NCBI RefSeq assembly: GCF_024171645.1
Contig: NZ_JALKAC010000002.1
Span: forward strand, 930,001-994,000
Source of the DNA: Flavobacterium sp. HSC-32F16
GTDB taxonomy: Bacteria > Bacteroidota > Bacteroidia > Flavobacteriales > Flavobacteriaceae
Reading direction: 5' to 3'
Length of the DNA: 64,000 nt
A program made the translations under genes and the position numbers. Shown here in pieces: positions 54,650-64,000 of this stretch. The notes below the pieces were generated by a model, which saw only the letters and a list, made by a program, of their open reading frames with translations, made no database searches and was not told where the DNA came from. Numbering within the stretch: the stretch's first letter is position 1; each line of letters starts with the position of its first letter.

Positions 54650-55231
54650 ATGATAGCACATTTGCAGGGAAAGTTAGTTGAAAAAAATCCCACAGAAGTA
54701 GTAATTGATTGCGGTGGAGTGGGATACCACGTAAATATTTCTTTACATACTTTTTCATTAATTCCGAATGCTGATTTTATAAAATTGTATACGCATCTTC
54801 AAATTAAAGAAGATGCGCATACTTTATATGGGTTTATAGAAAAGTCTGAACGTGAGATATTTAGAATGTTGTTGTCTGTTTCAGGAATTGGAGCCGGCAT
54901 TGCACGAACAATGCTTTCGTCTATAGAGCCTAAACAAATTATCAATGCCATTGCCTCAGGAGATGTTGGTGTTATACAGTCTATAAAAGGCATTGGAAAC
55001 AAAACAGCACAGCGAGTAATACTTGATTTAAAAGAAAAAGTGTTAAAGTTGTACGATTTGGATGAAGTTTCTGTTGTCCAAAACAATACAAATCGAGATG
55101 AAGCGTTATCTGCTTTGGAAGTTTTAGGATTCGTTCGTAAAGCCTCTGAAAAAGTAGTAGAAAAAATCGTGAAAGAAGATCCGGAAGCTACTGTAGAAAC
55201 GATCATCAAAAAGGCTTTAAAAAGCTTATAA
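54650..55231 (+). CDS. ruvA: Holliday junction-binding protein RuvA
   Basis: The 193-residue protein recognises four-way DNA junctions and loads RuvB. Domain I is the OB fold (MIAHLQGKLVEKNPTEVVIDCGGVGYHV). Domain II has tandem helix-hairpin-helix motifs (LLSVSGIGAGIARTMLS and IQSIKGIGNKTAQRVILDLKEK). Domain III, which contacts RuvB, is at the end (DEALSALEVLGFVRKASEKVV). The ATG at 54650 gives the usual family start. It is 24 bp upstream of sprA, so the two may share a transcript, a neighbourhood I recall from other gliding Flavobacteria. Confidence 0.97.
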   Translation: MIAHLQGKLVEKNPTEVVIDCGGVGYHVNISLHTFSLIPNADFIKLYTHLQIKEDAHTLYGFIEKSEREIFRMLLSVSGIGAGIARTMLSSIEPKQIINAIASGDVGVIQSIKGIGNKTAQRVILDLKEKVLKLYDLDEVSVVQNNTNRDEALSALEVLGFVRKASEKVVEKIVKEDPEATVETIIKKALKSL

Positions 55232-55255
55232 AATCAATTTTATATAACCAATTGT

Positions 55256-58200
55256 ATGCGTAAAATTTGTATTTTTTTACTGGTTTTATTTTGTGGTAAC
55301 ATTTTGCGATCACAAGTAAATCCGGCGGTTCAAGATACAACAAAGACTCAATTTTCTGTTGGAAAAATGGAGTTAGAAAATCCTCCAAGCATACTTTCGG
55401 CTTATAAATATGATCCCGTTACAGATCGATACATTTATACAACATCTGTAGATGGTTTCTCTATTAACTATCCTTTAGTTTTAACACCAAAAGAATACGA
55501 AGATTTACTTTTGAAAGAATCCAGAAGAGATTATTTCAGAAAAAAAATGGATGCGATTGACGGTAAAAAAACCGGAGCCGAAGCAGCCAAAAAAGATTTA
55601 CTGCCTAGATATTACATTAATTCAAGTCTTTTTGAAAGTGTATTTGGCAGTAATACTATCGATGTAAAGCCTACCGGTTCTGTAGAAATGGATTTAGGTG
55701 TGCGTTACACCAAACAGGATAATCCTGCCTTTTCTCCCCGAAACAGATCAAGTCTTACATTCGATTTTGATCAGCGAATCAGCATGAGTTTGATGGGGAA
55801 AATTGGAACCAGATTGGAAGTAAATGCCAATTACGATACACAATCAACATTTGCATTTCAGAATTTATTTAAGCTGGCTTATACACCTTCAGAAGATGAT
55901 ATTATTCAGAAAGTAGAAGTTGGTAACGTTAGTATGCCGCTTAACAGCACGCTTATTCGTGGTGCACAGAGTTTATTTGGTGTAAAAACACAATTGCAGT
56001 TTGGAAGAACAACAGTTACAGGTGTTTTCTCTGAACAAAAATCGCAGACTAAAAGTGTAGTAGCAGAAAATGGAGGAACAGTTCAAAACTTTGATTTATT
56101 TGCTTTGGATTATGATAATGATCGTCACTTTTTCTTATCTCAGTATTTCAGAAATAAATACGACGCTTCATTAAAAAATTATCCGTTTATAGACAGCCGT
56201 GTGCAGATTACAAGATTAGAAATTTGGGTAACCAACAAACAAAATCGTGTAACTACAACCGGAGGAGGAAACAACTTAAGAAACATTATAGCACTTCAGG
56301 ATTTAGGAGAAGCTCAAGTAACAGGCGTTCCTGATAATGAAGTAGTGGTTATTAGTTCTACAGCGGGATTTTTCAATAACCCAATTGACAGCCCAACAAG
56401 TAATACAAATAACAAATACGATCCGGCAGCAATTGGTCAGGGAGGTTCTTTTTTAAATTCCAATATTAGAGAAATCGTAACCGCAAAATCTGGTTTCAAT
56501 AATACTAACGTGAGTGAAGCCACAGATTATTCGGTATTAGAAAACGCAAGAAAACTAACAACAAACGAATATACTTTTAATCCGCAATTGGGTTACATCT
56601 CTTTACAGCAGCGTTTGGCAAATGATGAAATTTTGGCCGTTGCATTCGAATATACTGTTGGAGGTAAAGTGTACCAAGTTGGAGAGTTTGGAAGTGACGG
56701 AGTTGATGCGACTGTAGTTACAGGAAGTAACAATACAAATCAGGCCATTATTACGCAGAGTTTAATTTTAAAAATGCTGAAAAGTAATTTAACAAACGTT
56801 AAAAATCCGGTTTGGAACCTGATGATGAAAAACGTTTATCAAATTCCTCAGGCATACCAAATTAAACAAGATGATTTTAGACTTAATATTCTTTATACAG
56901 ATCCGTCTCCTATTAACTACATAACGCCGGTTCAGGGATCAGCTTTTCCTTCAAATCCAACTTCGGATATGAAGGTTGCAGATACTCCATTGTTAAATGT
57001 TTTCAACTTAGACCGTTTAAATTACAACAACGATCCGCAGGCAGGCGGAGATGGTTTCTTCGATTACATTCCGGGAATAACGGTAGATGTACAAAACGGA
57101 CGCGTTATTTTTACAACAAAAGAGCCTTTTGGAGAGTTGATATTCAATAAATTGAAGAACGGCTCAGGAGAAACTTACAACGACCCAACTACTTATAATG
57201 CCAACCAGCAGAAGTACGTATTTAGAAATATGTACCGAAATACTCAGGCAGGTGCTTTACAGGATAGTGACAAAAATAAATTCTTATTAAGAGGGAAATA
57301 CAAATCATCAGGAAGCAACGGTATTCCTATTGGGGCCTTTAATGTACCGCAGGGTTCTGTTGTAGTTACAGCTGCAGGACGAGTTTTAGTTGAAGGAATA
57401 GATTATAGTGTCGATTACCAGTTAGGACGAGTTCAAATTCTTGATCCGTCGCTGCAGGCATCAAACACACCAATTGAAGTTTCGTTAGAGAATAATTCAA
57501 TCTTCGGACAGCAGACACGAAGATTTATGGGGGTAAATGTTGAGCATAAATTTTCCGATAATTTTGTGCTTGGAGGAACTTTCTTAAAAATGACAGAAAG
57601 GCCTTTTACTCAAAAATCCAGTTATGGTCAGGAATCTGTAAACAATACTATTTTTGGATTTAATGGAAACTATTCTACAGAAGTTCCATTTTTGACACGT
57701 TTAGCAAATAAACTTCCAAATATAGATACAGATGTTCCTTCTAATCTTTCTATTCGTGGAGAAGTTGCGTTTTTAAGACCGGACGCTCCAAAAGCAAGTG
57801 ATTTTGAAGGTGAAGCTACAATTTATGTAGATGACTTTGAAGGTTCGCAGTCCACTATAGATATGCGTTCTGCTTATGCATGGAGTTTAGCTTCGACACC
57901 ATTTATTACTTCTATAAACGACAATACTTTTAATGCTAATTCTAATACTTTAGAATATGGCTTTAAAAGAGCAAAACTAGCTTGGTATACGATTGATCCT
58001 GTGTTTTATTCTTCAAAACCTTCGGGAATTTCAAATGATGACCTATCGTTAAATACTACCAGAAGGGTTTACAGCAGAGAGTTGTATCCAAATACAGATA
58101 TTGCGCAAGGACAAATTCAGGTTGTTAATACTCTGGATTTAACCTATTATCCATCTGATAGGGGACCATATAACAACAATCCAAATTTTGGAACAAGTAA

Positions 58201-61200
58201 TCCGTCTACTAATTTTGGTGGAATTATGCGTGCTTTAAATTCTACCAATTTTGAGCAGGGAAATGTGGAGTATATTCAGTTTTGGGTTCTCGATCCTTAT
58301 GTTGGAAATGGCGAAGCTCCGGCAACAAATTCAGGTAAAATCTATTTCAATTTAGGTGAAATTTCAGAAGACGTTTTAAAAGACGGACGTAAACAATATG
58401 AAAACGGATTAGGGCCAGATCAAATCATGGTAAATCCACAACCGCTTTGGGGAGATGTTCCGGCATCACAATCCTTGATTTATGCGTTTGATACCAATGC
58501 CGATAACCGAAAAAATCAAGATGTTGGTTTAGATGGTCTGCCAAGTTCACGAGAAGGATCTGTTTATACCAATTATGCAGGAGAATCAGATCCTGCTGCT
58601 GACGATTATACTTATTACTTAAATACAGATGGAGGCGTGTTAGAGCGTTATAAAAATTATAATGGTACCGAAGGAAACTCAGCCGTAAGTATTAATGATC
58701 CTAATCGTGGTTCAACGACACTGCCGGATGTTGAAGATATTAACCGTGATAATACAATGAATACAATCAATGCGTATTATGAATACAGCATTGATTTAAA
58801 ACCAGGAATGGATGTAGGTGAAAACTACATTACAGATATTAGAAATGTTACAAATGTTGAACTTCCAAACGGCGGAACAACAAATGCAAGATGGATTCAG
58901 TTTAAAATTCCGGTTTCACAACCTCAAAACACAGTTGGAAATATTACAGATTTTAGATCTATCCGTTTCATGCGTATGTTTATGACTGGATTTAATGATC
59001 AGATGACGGTTCGTTTTGGAGCTTTAGATTTAGTAAGAGGAGAATGGAGAAGATACACAGGAACACTAGATGCAAATGACCAAAATCCTGATGATGATGG
59101 AGTAGAATTTGATGTGGCGGCGGTTAATATTCAGGAAAATGGAACCAAATGTCCGGTAAACTACGTAATGCCTCCGGGAGTTCAAAGAGAACAATTGTAT
59201 AATAACAACACTGTTATTAATCAAAACGAACAAGCTTTAGCTGTTAGAATTGGCGGTACAGGATTGCAGTACCAAGATTCTAGAGCAGTTTTTAAAAACG
59301 TAAGTGTTGATATGCGTCAATACAAAAAACTAAAAATGTTTTTACACGCAGAATCACTGCCAAATGAAGTGCAGCTAGAAGATGATGAAATGATTGGTTT
59401 TATTCGTTTTGGAAATGACTTTACACAAAACTTTTATCAAGTTGAGATTCCGCTGAAAGTAACCAAAGCAGGAGGAACTTGTACAATAAGTCCAGATTTG
59501 GTTTGGATGGAGGATAACAGTATTGATTTAGCTCTTGACCTTTTAACCAGAATGAAAATCAAAGCAATGAGCATTGATATTAATTCTTCTAAAAGGGATA
59601 TTAATGGTATTTATTATCCAGACAATGACCCTGATTTAGCCGGAGGTGATGGTGACGGTAAATTAACTTTGGGTATTAAAGGTAACCCTAACTTTGGTTT
59701 GGTTCGAAACTTAATGGTTGGGGTAAAGAGCAGGGCAGATCACAAAGACATTAAAGGAGAGGTTTGGTTTAACGAACTTCGTATAGCTGATTTAGAGAAT
59801 AAAGGAGGAATGGCCGCGATACTAAATGTTGATACTAACATGGCCGATTTTGCAACTGTTTCGGCTACTGGTAGAAAAAGTACAATTGGTTTCGGTTCAT
59901 TAGAACAAGGAGCTAATGAGCGTGATCGTGAAGATGTGCAGCAGTATAATATCGTTACAAACTTAAATCTAGGAAAACTGCTTCCTAAAAAATGGGGAAT
60001 CAATCTGCCGTTTAATTATGCAATTGGCGAAGAAGTAATTACTCCTGAATATGATCCTTTTAATCAGGATATTAAATTAGATCAGTTAATTAAGGAAACT
60101 ACAAATGAGGCAGAAAAAGAAAATATAAGAACTCGTGCCGTTGATTATACAAAACGAAGAAGCATCAACTTTATTGGGGTAAGAAAAGACAGAGCCCCAG
60201 AGCAAAAACCTCATGTATATGATGTAGAAAACTTTACATTTTCACAATCATACAATCAGGTAGAGCGCCACGATTATGAAGTTGAAGACTATGAAGACGA
60301 ACAATCAAATACAGCTGTAAACTACGCTTATACTTTCCAGCCAAAAGAAGTGGTTCCGTTTAAGACTACTAAATTTATGAAGAAAAGTGAATATTGGAAA
60401 CTGTTAAGTGATTTCAATTTTAATTACCTTCCTTCAAATATATCTTTTAATACTAATATTTTAAGGCAAAGCAACCGTCAGCAGTTTAGAGAAGTTGAGG
60501 TTGAAGGAATTGGTCTTGATCCGCTTTATCGAAGAAATTTTGCCTTTAATTATCAATATGGATTTGGCTTTAACTTAACTAAATCTTTAAAGCTTAATTA
60601 TTCGGCAACATCAAATAACATTGTTCGAAACTTCTTAAATGATGATAATTCACCAAAAGAAGATTTTAATATTTGGGATGATTACTGGGATATTGGTACG
60701 CCAAACCAGCACGCACAGCAATTGGTTTTAAATTATGATATTCCAATTAATAAAATTCCAATCTTTGGTTTCGTTAAAGCAAGTTATTCCTATACCGCAG
60801 ATTATATGTGGCAGCGATCTTCTACAGCATTTTCTGAATACGAAGATCCAAATGGAACTGTATTTGATTTAGGAAATACCATTCAAAATTCAAATTCAAA
60901 TACGCTAACAACAACTTTGAATATGAATACGCTGTACAAATATCTGGGTTTAACACCGGGAGCAAAAAAAGCAGCGAAACCTAAACCGGCAGCGCCGCCA
61001 AAGCCAGGTGAAAAAATTGTAAACACAACAAAACCGGTCGTAAGCACCAGCCCGTTTTATGATGGTTTAATTGGTATTTTGACCAGTATTAAAAATGTTC
61101 AAATTAATTACACTAAAAACAGCGGAACTGTTTTACCGGGTTATACACCAAGTGTTGGGTTTTTAGGAACCTCTAAACCAAGTTTAGGATTTGTTTTTGG

Positions 61201-62467
61201 AAGTCAGGACGATGTGCGTTACGAAGCAGCTAAACGAGGATGGCTTACAACTTATCAGGATTTCAACCAGAATTTTACACAAGTTTCAAATAAGCTTTTG
61301 AAAGTTACGGCTAATATTGATTTACTTCCAGATTTAAAAGTAGACTTATCAATGGATCGCTCTTATTCTGAAAATACTTCAGAGCAGTATAGCGTTGATC
61401 CAACAACTAACGAGTACAAATCGTTGTCGCCTTATACTTATGGAATGTTTTCTATTTCGACAGTAATGATTAAAACAGCTTTTTCAGCAAGTGATGAAAA
61501 TCAGTCGGCAGCGTTTGATGATTTTAGAAACAATCGTTTAATTATTGCAAATCGCCTTGCCGAAGAACGCTATGGGTCAGGTACTGTCATTCCAAGATAT
61601 GGTGATGCAAATAACCCAATTCCGGCTGCAACAGATGCTAACTACGCTATTTATGCGGCTAACGAAGGATATCCAATTGGATATACAAAAAGTAATCAGG
61701 CCGTTTTATTACCGGCTTTCTTAGCGGCATATACAGGTGCAGATGCTTCAAGTTCTTCTACTAATATTTTTAGAAATTTTCCAATTCCAAACTGGAGTAT
61801 TAAATATAACGGATTAATGCGCTATAAATATTTCAAAGATAAATTTAAGCGTTTTTCATTGCAGCACAATTATAGAGCATCGTATACAATAAACCAGTTT
61901 AGATCTAATTTTGATTACAACAGCTCGCCAAAAGTACAGGATGTTAATACTAATTTCTACAATGAAACTATAATGTCTAATGTCAATTTAGTAGAACAGT
62001 TTAGTCCGTTAATTAGAATGGATTTTGAGTTGAAAAGTTCACTGCGCGTTCTTTCTGAAATTAAAAAAGACAGAGCTCTATCTATGAGTTTTGATAATAA
62101 CTTATTGACAGAAGTAAAAGGAATGGAATATATTATTGGTTTAGGATACCGTTTTAAAGATGTTATTTTCTCATCAAGATTGGCTGATAATCCTACCGGA
62201 ATCATTAAAAGTGATATTAATATCAAAGCTGATTTTTCTTTGAGAAACAACGAAACATTAGTACGTTATTTAGATTATGATAATAACCAGCTGGCAGCGG
62301 GTCAAAATATATGGTCAATTAAATTAACTGCCGATTATTCGTTTAGTAAAAACCTAACCGCAATATTCTATTACGATCATTCGTTTTCAAAAGCAGTTAT
62401 TTCGACTTCATTTCCGTTAACGAATATAAGATCTGGCTTTACACTTCGATATAATTTCGGAAATTAA
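55256..62467 (+). CDS. sprA: Type IX secretion system outer membrane translocon SprA
   Basis: The 2403-residue protein has a signal peptide ([20 protein letters not shown]) and matches SprA throughout in size and style. An early strand region ([31 protein letters not shown]) is followed by very long beta-barrel segments and periplasmic inserts, including [23 protein letters not shown], and it ends in a barrel strand ([11 protein letters not shown]). SprA forms the 36-strand pore through which type IX substrates, including gliding adhesins, cross the outer membrane. It should export the adhesin encoded at 40335. It lies between ruvA and gcvH. A Pro/Ala/Lys-rich linker occurs near residues 1900-1920. 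Confidence 0.96.
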   Translation: MRKICIFLLVLFCGNILRSQVNPAVQDTTKTQFSVGKMELENPPSILSAYKYDPVTDRYIYTTSVDGFSINYPLVLTPKEYEDLLLKESRRDYFRKKMDAIDGKKTGAEAAKKDLLPRYYINSSLFESVFGSNTIDVKPTGSVEMDLGVRYTKQDNPAFSPRNRSSLTFDFDQRISMSLMGKIGTRLEVNANYDTQSTFAFQNLFKLAYTPSEDDIIQKVEVGNVSMPLNSTLIRGAQSLFGVKTQLQFGRTTVTGVFSEQKSQTKSVVAENGGTVQNFDLFALDYDNDRHFFLSQYFRNKYDASLKNYPFIDSRVQITRLEIWVTNKQNRVTTTGGGNNLRNIIALQDLGEAQVTGVPDNEVVVISSTAGFFNNPIDSPTSNTNNKYDPAAIGQGGSFLNSNIREIVTAKSGFNNTNVSEATDYSVLENARKLTTNEYTFNPQLGYISLQQRLANDEILAVAFEYTVGGKVYQVGEFGSDGVDATVVTGSNNTNQAIITQSLILKMLKSNLTNVKNPVWNLMMKNVYQIPQAYQIKQDDFRLNILYTDPSPINYITPVQGSAFPSNPTSDMKVADTPLLNVFNLDRLNYNNDPQAGGDGFFDYIPGITVDVQNGRVIFTTKEPFGELIFNKLKNGSGETYNDPTTYNANQQKYVFRNMYRNTQAGALQDSDKNKFLLRGKYKSSGSNGIPIGAFNVPQGSVVVTAAGRVLVEGIDYSVDYQLGRVQILDPSLQASNTPIEVSLENNSIFGQQTRRFMGVNVEHKFSDNFVLGGTFLKMTERPFTQKSSYGQESVNNTIFGFNGNYSTEVPFLTRLANKLPNIDTDVPSNLSIRGEVAFLRPDAPKASDFEGEATIYVDDFEGSQSTIDMRSAYAWSLASTPFITSINDNTFNANSNTLEYGFKRAKLAWYTIDPVFYSSKPSGISNDDLSLNTTRRVYSRELYPNTDIAQGQIQVVNTLDLTYYPSDRGPYNNNPNFGTSNPSTNFGGIMRALNSTNFEQGNVEYIQFWVLDPYVGNGEAPATNSGKIYFNLGEISEDVLKDGRKQYENGLGPDQIMVNPQPLWGDVPASQSLIYAFDTNADNRKNQDVGLDGLPSSREGSVYTNYAGESDPAADDYTYYLNTDGGVLERYKNYNGTEGNSAVSINDPNRGSTTLPDVEDINRDNTMNTINAYYEYSIDLKPGMDVGENYITDIRNVTNVELPNGGTTNARWIQFKIPVSQPQNTVGNITDFRSIRFMRMFMTGFNDQMTVRFGALDLVRGEWRRYTGTLDANDQNPDDDGVEFDVAAVNIQENGTKCPVNYVMPPGVQREQLYNNNTVINQNEQALAVRIGGTGLQYQDSRAVFKNVSVDMRQYKKLKMFLHAESLPNEVQLEDDEMIGFIRFGNDFTQNFYQVEIPLKVTKAGGTCTISPDLVWMEDNSIDLALDLLTRMKIKAMSIDINSSKRDINGIYYPDNDPDLAGGDGDGKLTLGIKGNPNFGLVRNLMVGVKSRADHKDIKGEVWFNELRIADLENKGGMAAILNVDTNMADFATVSATGRKSTIGFGSLEQGANERDREDVQQYNIVTNLNLGKLLPKKWGINLPFNYAIGEEVITPEYDPFNQDIKLDQLIKETTNEAEKENIRTRAVDYTKRRSINFIGVRKDRAPEQKPHVYDVENFTFSQSYNQVERHDYEVEDYEDEQSNTAVNYAYTFQPKEVVPFKTTKFMKKSEYWKLLSDFNFNYLPSNISFNTNILRQSNRQQFREVEVEGIGLDPLYRRNFAFNYQYGFGFNLTKSLKLNYSATSNNIVRNFLNDDNSPKEDFNIWDDYWDIGTPNQHAQQLVLNYDIPINKIPIFGFVKASYSYTADYMWQRSSTAFSEYEDPNGTVFDLGNTIQNSNSNTLTTTLNMNTLYKYLGLTPGAKKAAKPKPAAPPKPGEKIVNTTKPVVSTSPFYDGLIGILTSIKNVQINYTKNSGTVLPGYTPSVGFLGTSKPSLGFVFGSQDDVRYEAAKRGWLTTYQDFNQNFTQVSNKLLKVTANIDLLPDLKVDLSMDRSYSENTSEQYSVDPTTNEYKSLSPYTYGMFSISTVMIKTAFSASDENQSAAFDDFRNNRLIIANRLAEERYGSGTVIPRYGDANNPIPAATDANYAIYAANEGYPIGYTKSNQAVLLPAFLAAYTGADASSSSTNIFRNFPIPNWSIKYNGLMRYKYFKDKFKRFSLQHNYRASYTINQFRSNFDYNSSPKVQDVNTNFYNETIMSNVNLVEQFSPLIRMDFELKSSLRVLSEIKKDRALSMSFDNNLLTEVKGMEYIIGLGYRFKDVIFSSRLADNPTGIIKSDINIKADFSLRNNETLVRYLDYDNNQLAAGQNIWSIKLTADYSFSKNLTAIFYYDHSFSKAVISTSFPLTNIRSGFTLRYNFGN

Positions 62468-62504
62468 ATTTAGTTTTCTAAACCATATATTATTAGAAGA
62501 TTAT

Positions 62505-62512
62505 TACATTTG
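62505..62512 (+). promoter_or_regulatory. -7 element for gcvH
   Basis: TACATTTG fits TANNTTTG, 40 bp before the gcvH start. No clear -33 element is seen. Confidence 0.45.
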
Positions 62513-62552
62513 TTGCAGAATTATTAAAATATCAATTTTCAAACATACTATT

Positions 62553-62933
62553 ATGAGCATACCAGCAAATTTAAAGTACACAAAAGATCACGAATGGGTT
62601 AGCATCGAAGGCGATGTTGCGACTGTAGGAATTACTCATTTTGCACAAAAAGAGTTAGGAGATATCGTGTATGTTGAAGTAGAAACTTTAGATCAGACAC
62701 TTGATAAAGATGAGGTTTTTGGAACAGTAGAAGCTGTAAAAACAGTTTCGGATTTGTTTTTGCCTTTAACAGGAGAAATTATTGCTTTTAATGAAGATTT
62801 AGAAAGTGCACCTGAAACGGTAAATTCTGATCCTTATGGAGCTGGATGGATGATTAAAATTAAAATTGCAGACGCATCAGAAATAGATACATTATTATCT
62901 GACGAAGCTTATAAACAACTTATCGGTGCCTAA
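62553..62933 (+). CDS. gcvH: Glycine cleavage system H protein
   Basis: The 126-residue protein carries the lipoyl arm that shuttles the aminomethyl group between the P, T and L proteins of glycine cleavage. The lipoylation site is Lys63 in [14 protein letters not shown], and the family's [31 protein letters not shown] segment is complete. Length is standard. The other glycine cleavage genes are not in the window. Its last 8 bases overlap the next gene, so translation may be coupled. Confidence 0.97.
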   Translation: MSIPANLKYTKDHEWVSIEGDVATVGITHFAQKELGDIVYVEVETLDQTLDKDEVFGTVEAVKTVSDLFLPLTGEIIAFNEDLESAPETVNSDPYGAGWMIKIKIADASEIDTLLSDEAYKQLIGA

Positions 62934-63309
62934 ACAATTATTGTTAATCTGGGCAATGTTATGCTCAGGAATCATTGCTTATTTTTGTTTAACAGATTCA
63001 AGTAATCTTCCTGCCGTAAGTTTTCCCAGCATTGACAAAATAGTGCATTTTTGTTTTCACTTTGGTTTTACCATTTCCTGGATTGTGTTCTTTAAAAAAG
63101 AGCTGAAAGGAAAAGATGTTAATGATTATAAAGCCTATTTTATTTCGTTTATATTTTCGGTTTTTTTCGGAATAACGATCGAAATTCTTCAAGGTGTTTT
63201 AACAGTAACAAGAGCATCAGATGTAACAGATGTTTTAGCAAATGCGCTCGGAGCACTCGTGGCAGTTTTTACGGCTATAGCTTTAAAAAAACAGATCGAT
63301 AAAATATAA
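62926..63309 (+). CDS. VanZ-like membrane protein
   Basis: The 127-residue protein has four hydrophobic segments and the VanZ-like pattern: [20 protein letters not shown] in the second helix region, and [32 protein letters not shown] at the end, with the conserved Glu, Gln, Asp and Asn. VanZ-like proteins are integral membrane proteins; VanZ itself gives teicoplanin resistance by an unclear mechanism, and most homologues are not resistance genes. The start is GTG at 62926, inside the end of gcvH. A UUCG-loop terminator follows. Confidence 0.88.
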   Translation: MPKQLLLIWAMLCSGIIAYFCLTDSSNLPAVSFPSIDKIVHFCFHFGFTISWIVFFKKELKGKDVNDYKAYFISFIFSVFFGITIEILQGVLTVTRASDVTDVLANALGALVAVFTAIALKKQIDKI

Positions 63310-63319
63310 GAATATAATT

Positions 63320-63340
63320 ACCCACTTCGGTGGGTTTTTT
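63320..63340 (+). terminator. Terminator after the gcvH-vanZ-like pair
   Basis: ACCCAC (63320-63325) pairs with GTGGGT (63330-63335) around a TTCG tetraloop, followed by T residues to 63340. Confidence 0.88.
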
Positions 63341-63390
63341 ATTGGCAGAAAATCAGCTTTATAAAACAGTATTTTTTCTGAATTATAATG

Positions 63391-63398
63391 TACTTTTG
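63391..63398 (+). promoter_or_regulatory. -7 element for deoC
   Basis: TACTTTTG fits TANNTTTG and lies 25 bp before the start codon at 63424. Confidence 0.5.
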
Positions 63399-63423
63399 CG
63401 CCATTCTATCTAACTTCAATATT

Positions 63424-64000
63424 ATGAATGTTAAGCAGTACCTAGATTCAACTTACTTAAAAACAGCATCTCAGGCCGGAATTTCGGAAGAGGAGAATAG
63501 TGTTGTGGTTAAAAATGCAATTTCAGAAGCTGTTCAGGAAAGATTTAAGCTGATTATGATCAGGCCGGAATATGTGAGTTTGGCAAAAGAAATGATTTTG
63601 AAATCAAATTCAACTTTACTTGTGGGTACTGTAATCGATTTTCCGGAAGGAAAATCAAGTTTAGAAACCAAGATTAAAGAAGCAAACGAAGCGATAGAAA
63701 ACGGTGCCGATGATTTGGATTTTGTCTGCAATTATGAAGCGTTTAAAAATGGAGACACTTCCATAATAAAACAAGAAGTTTTAATTGGAACCCAAATTGG
63801 ACTAGCTGCTAATAAAACAGTAAAATGGATTATTGAAGTTGCTGCTTTAAATGAAAAAGAAATTATTCAGCTTTGTGCTCTGATAAAAAATGTTGTGATA
63901 TCAAATTTTAAAGAAGAAGACTATGCATCTGTTTTTGTAAAATCATCAACAGGTTTTTTTAAAACCTCAAATGATCTGCCAAACGGAGCAACAGTTCCTG
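63424..64000 (+). CDS. deoC: Deoxyribose-phosphate aldolase, C-terminus cut by window edge
   Basis: The frame opens at ATG 63424 and runs off the right edge (192 codons seen). The translation is a TIM-barrel aldolase that splits 2-deoxyribose 5-phosphate into glyceraldehyde 3-phosphate and acetaldehyde in nucleoside catabolism. The key parts are visible: LDSTYLK at the start, VGTVIDFPEGKSSLETKIKEANEAIENGADDLDFV with the catalytic Asp near residue 99, and the Schiff-base lysine Lys173 in VFVKSSTGF. The second conserved lysine lies beyond the window. It has its own promoter after a terminator. Confidence 0.94.
   Translation, partial: MNVKQYLDSTYLKTASQAGISEEENSVVVKNAISEAVQERFKLIMIRPEYVSLAKEMILKSNSTLLVGTVIDFPEGKSSLETKIKEANEAIENGADDLDFVCNYEAFKNGDTSIIKQEVLIGTQIGLAANKTVKWIIEVAALNEKEIIQLCALIKNVVISNFKEEDYASVFVKSSTGFFKTSNDLPNGATVP

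Noticed and set aside
62926..63309. VanZ-like protein as a glycopeptide resistance gene
   Set aside because: There is no van cluster nearby, and most VanZ-like proteins are not resistance determinants.

Overview
The window is chromosomal DNA of a Flavobacterium-like member of the Bacteroidetes (Flavobacteriaceae). The signs are low G+C, about a dozen promoters of the Bacteroidetes type (TTTG or TTG, 17-21 bases, TANNTTTG), genes without Shine-Dalgarno sites, an alternative complex III respiratory operon, and type IX secretion / gliding genes (sprA, a PorP/SprF protein, a type B C-terminal domain adhesin). No prophage, complete insertion sequence, CRISPR array or rRNA was seen. The gene at each end of the window is cut off.

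Layout. 1-2.7 kb: two exported ferritin-like proteins (minus) divergent from a LacI-type regulator. 2.7-4.3 kb: two unrecognised secreted proteins. 4.5-7.3 kb: polA. 7.4-10.7 kb: a two-component system flanked by three paralogous, tiny, exported Ala/Lys-rich proteins. Two of the promoters there share a 17-bp direct repeat (two CTTCAT half-sites 11 bp apart), placed exactly 10 bp upstream of the -7 element. This is the most interesting local system. 10.7-16.4 kb: a membrane metallophosphoesterase, a thioredoxin fold without its cysteines, a polysaccharide deacetylase and a large GT117/TMEM260-like membrane protein. 16.6-17.8 kb: two tandem tRNA-Gln units and a double universal stress protein.

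17.8-22.6 kb: the rimP-nusA-infB operon, led by a terminator-like hairpin. 22.6-23.6 kb: about 1 kb without a convincing gene. 23.6-24.8 kb: a DUF4920 protein and a SPOR protein, convergent. 24.9-36.4 kb: one respiratory operon, actABCDEF-coxB-coxA, linking quinol oxidation (alternative complex III) to an aa3-type cytochrome oxidase. 36.5-39.8 kb: ruvB, a cytochrome P450 and queG, closely packed.

40.3-50.8 kb: a surface cassette with a 2487-residue repeat adhesin carrying a type IX secretion signal, a PorP/SprF outer membrane partner, and an OmpA-family peptidoglycan anchor. 50.8-52.1 kb: a small orphan gene, a repeat-bearing gap and a CBS-domain protein. 52.3-64 kb: malic enzyme (maeB), ruvA, sprA (the type IX translocon barrel), gcvH, a VanZ-like protein and the start of deoC.

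All assignments come from reading motifs and translations. No database search was run.
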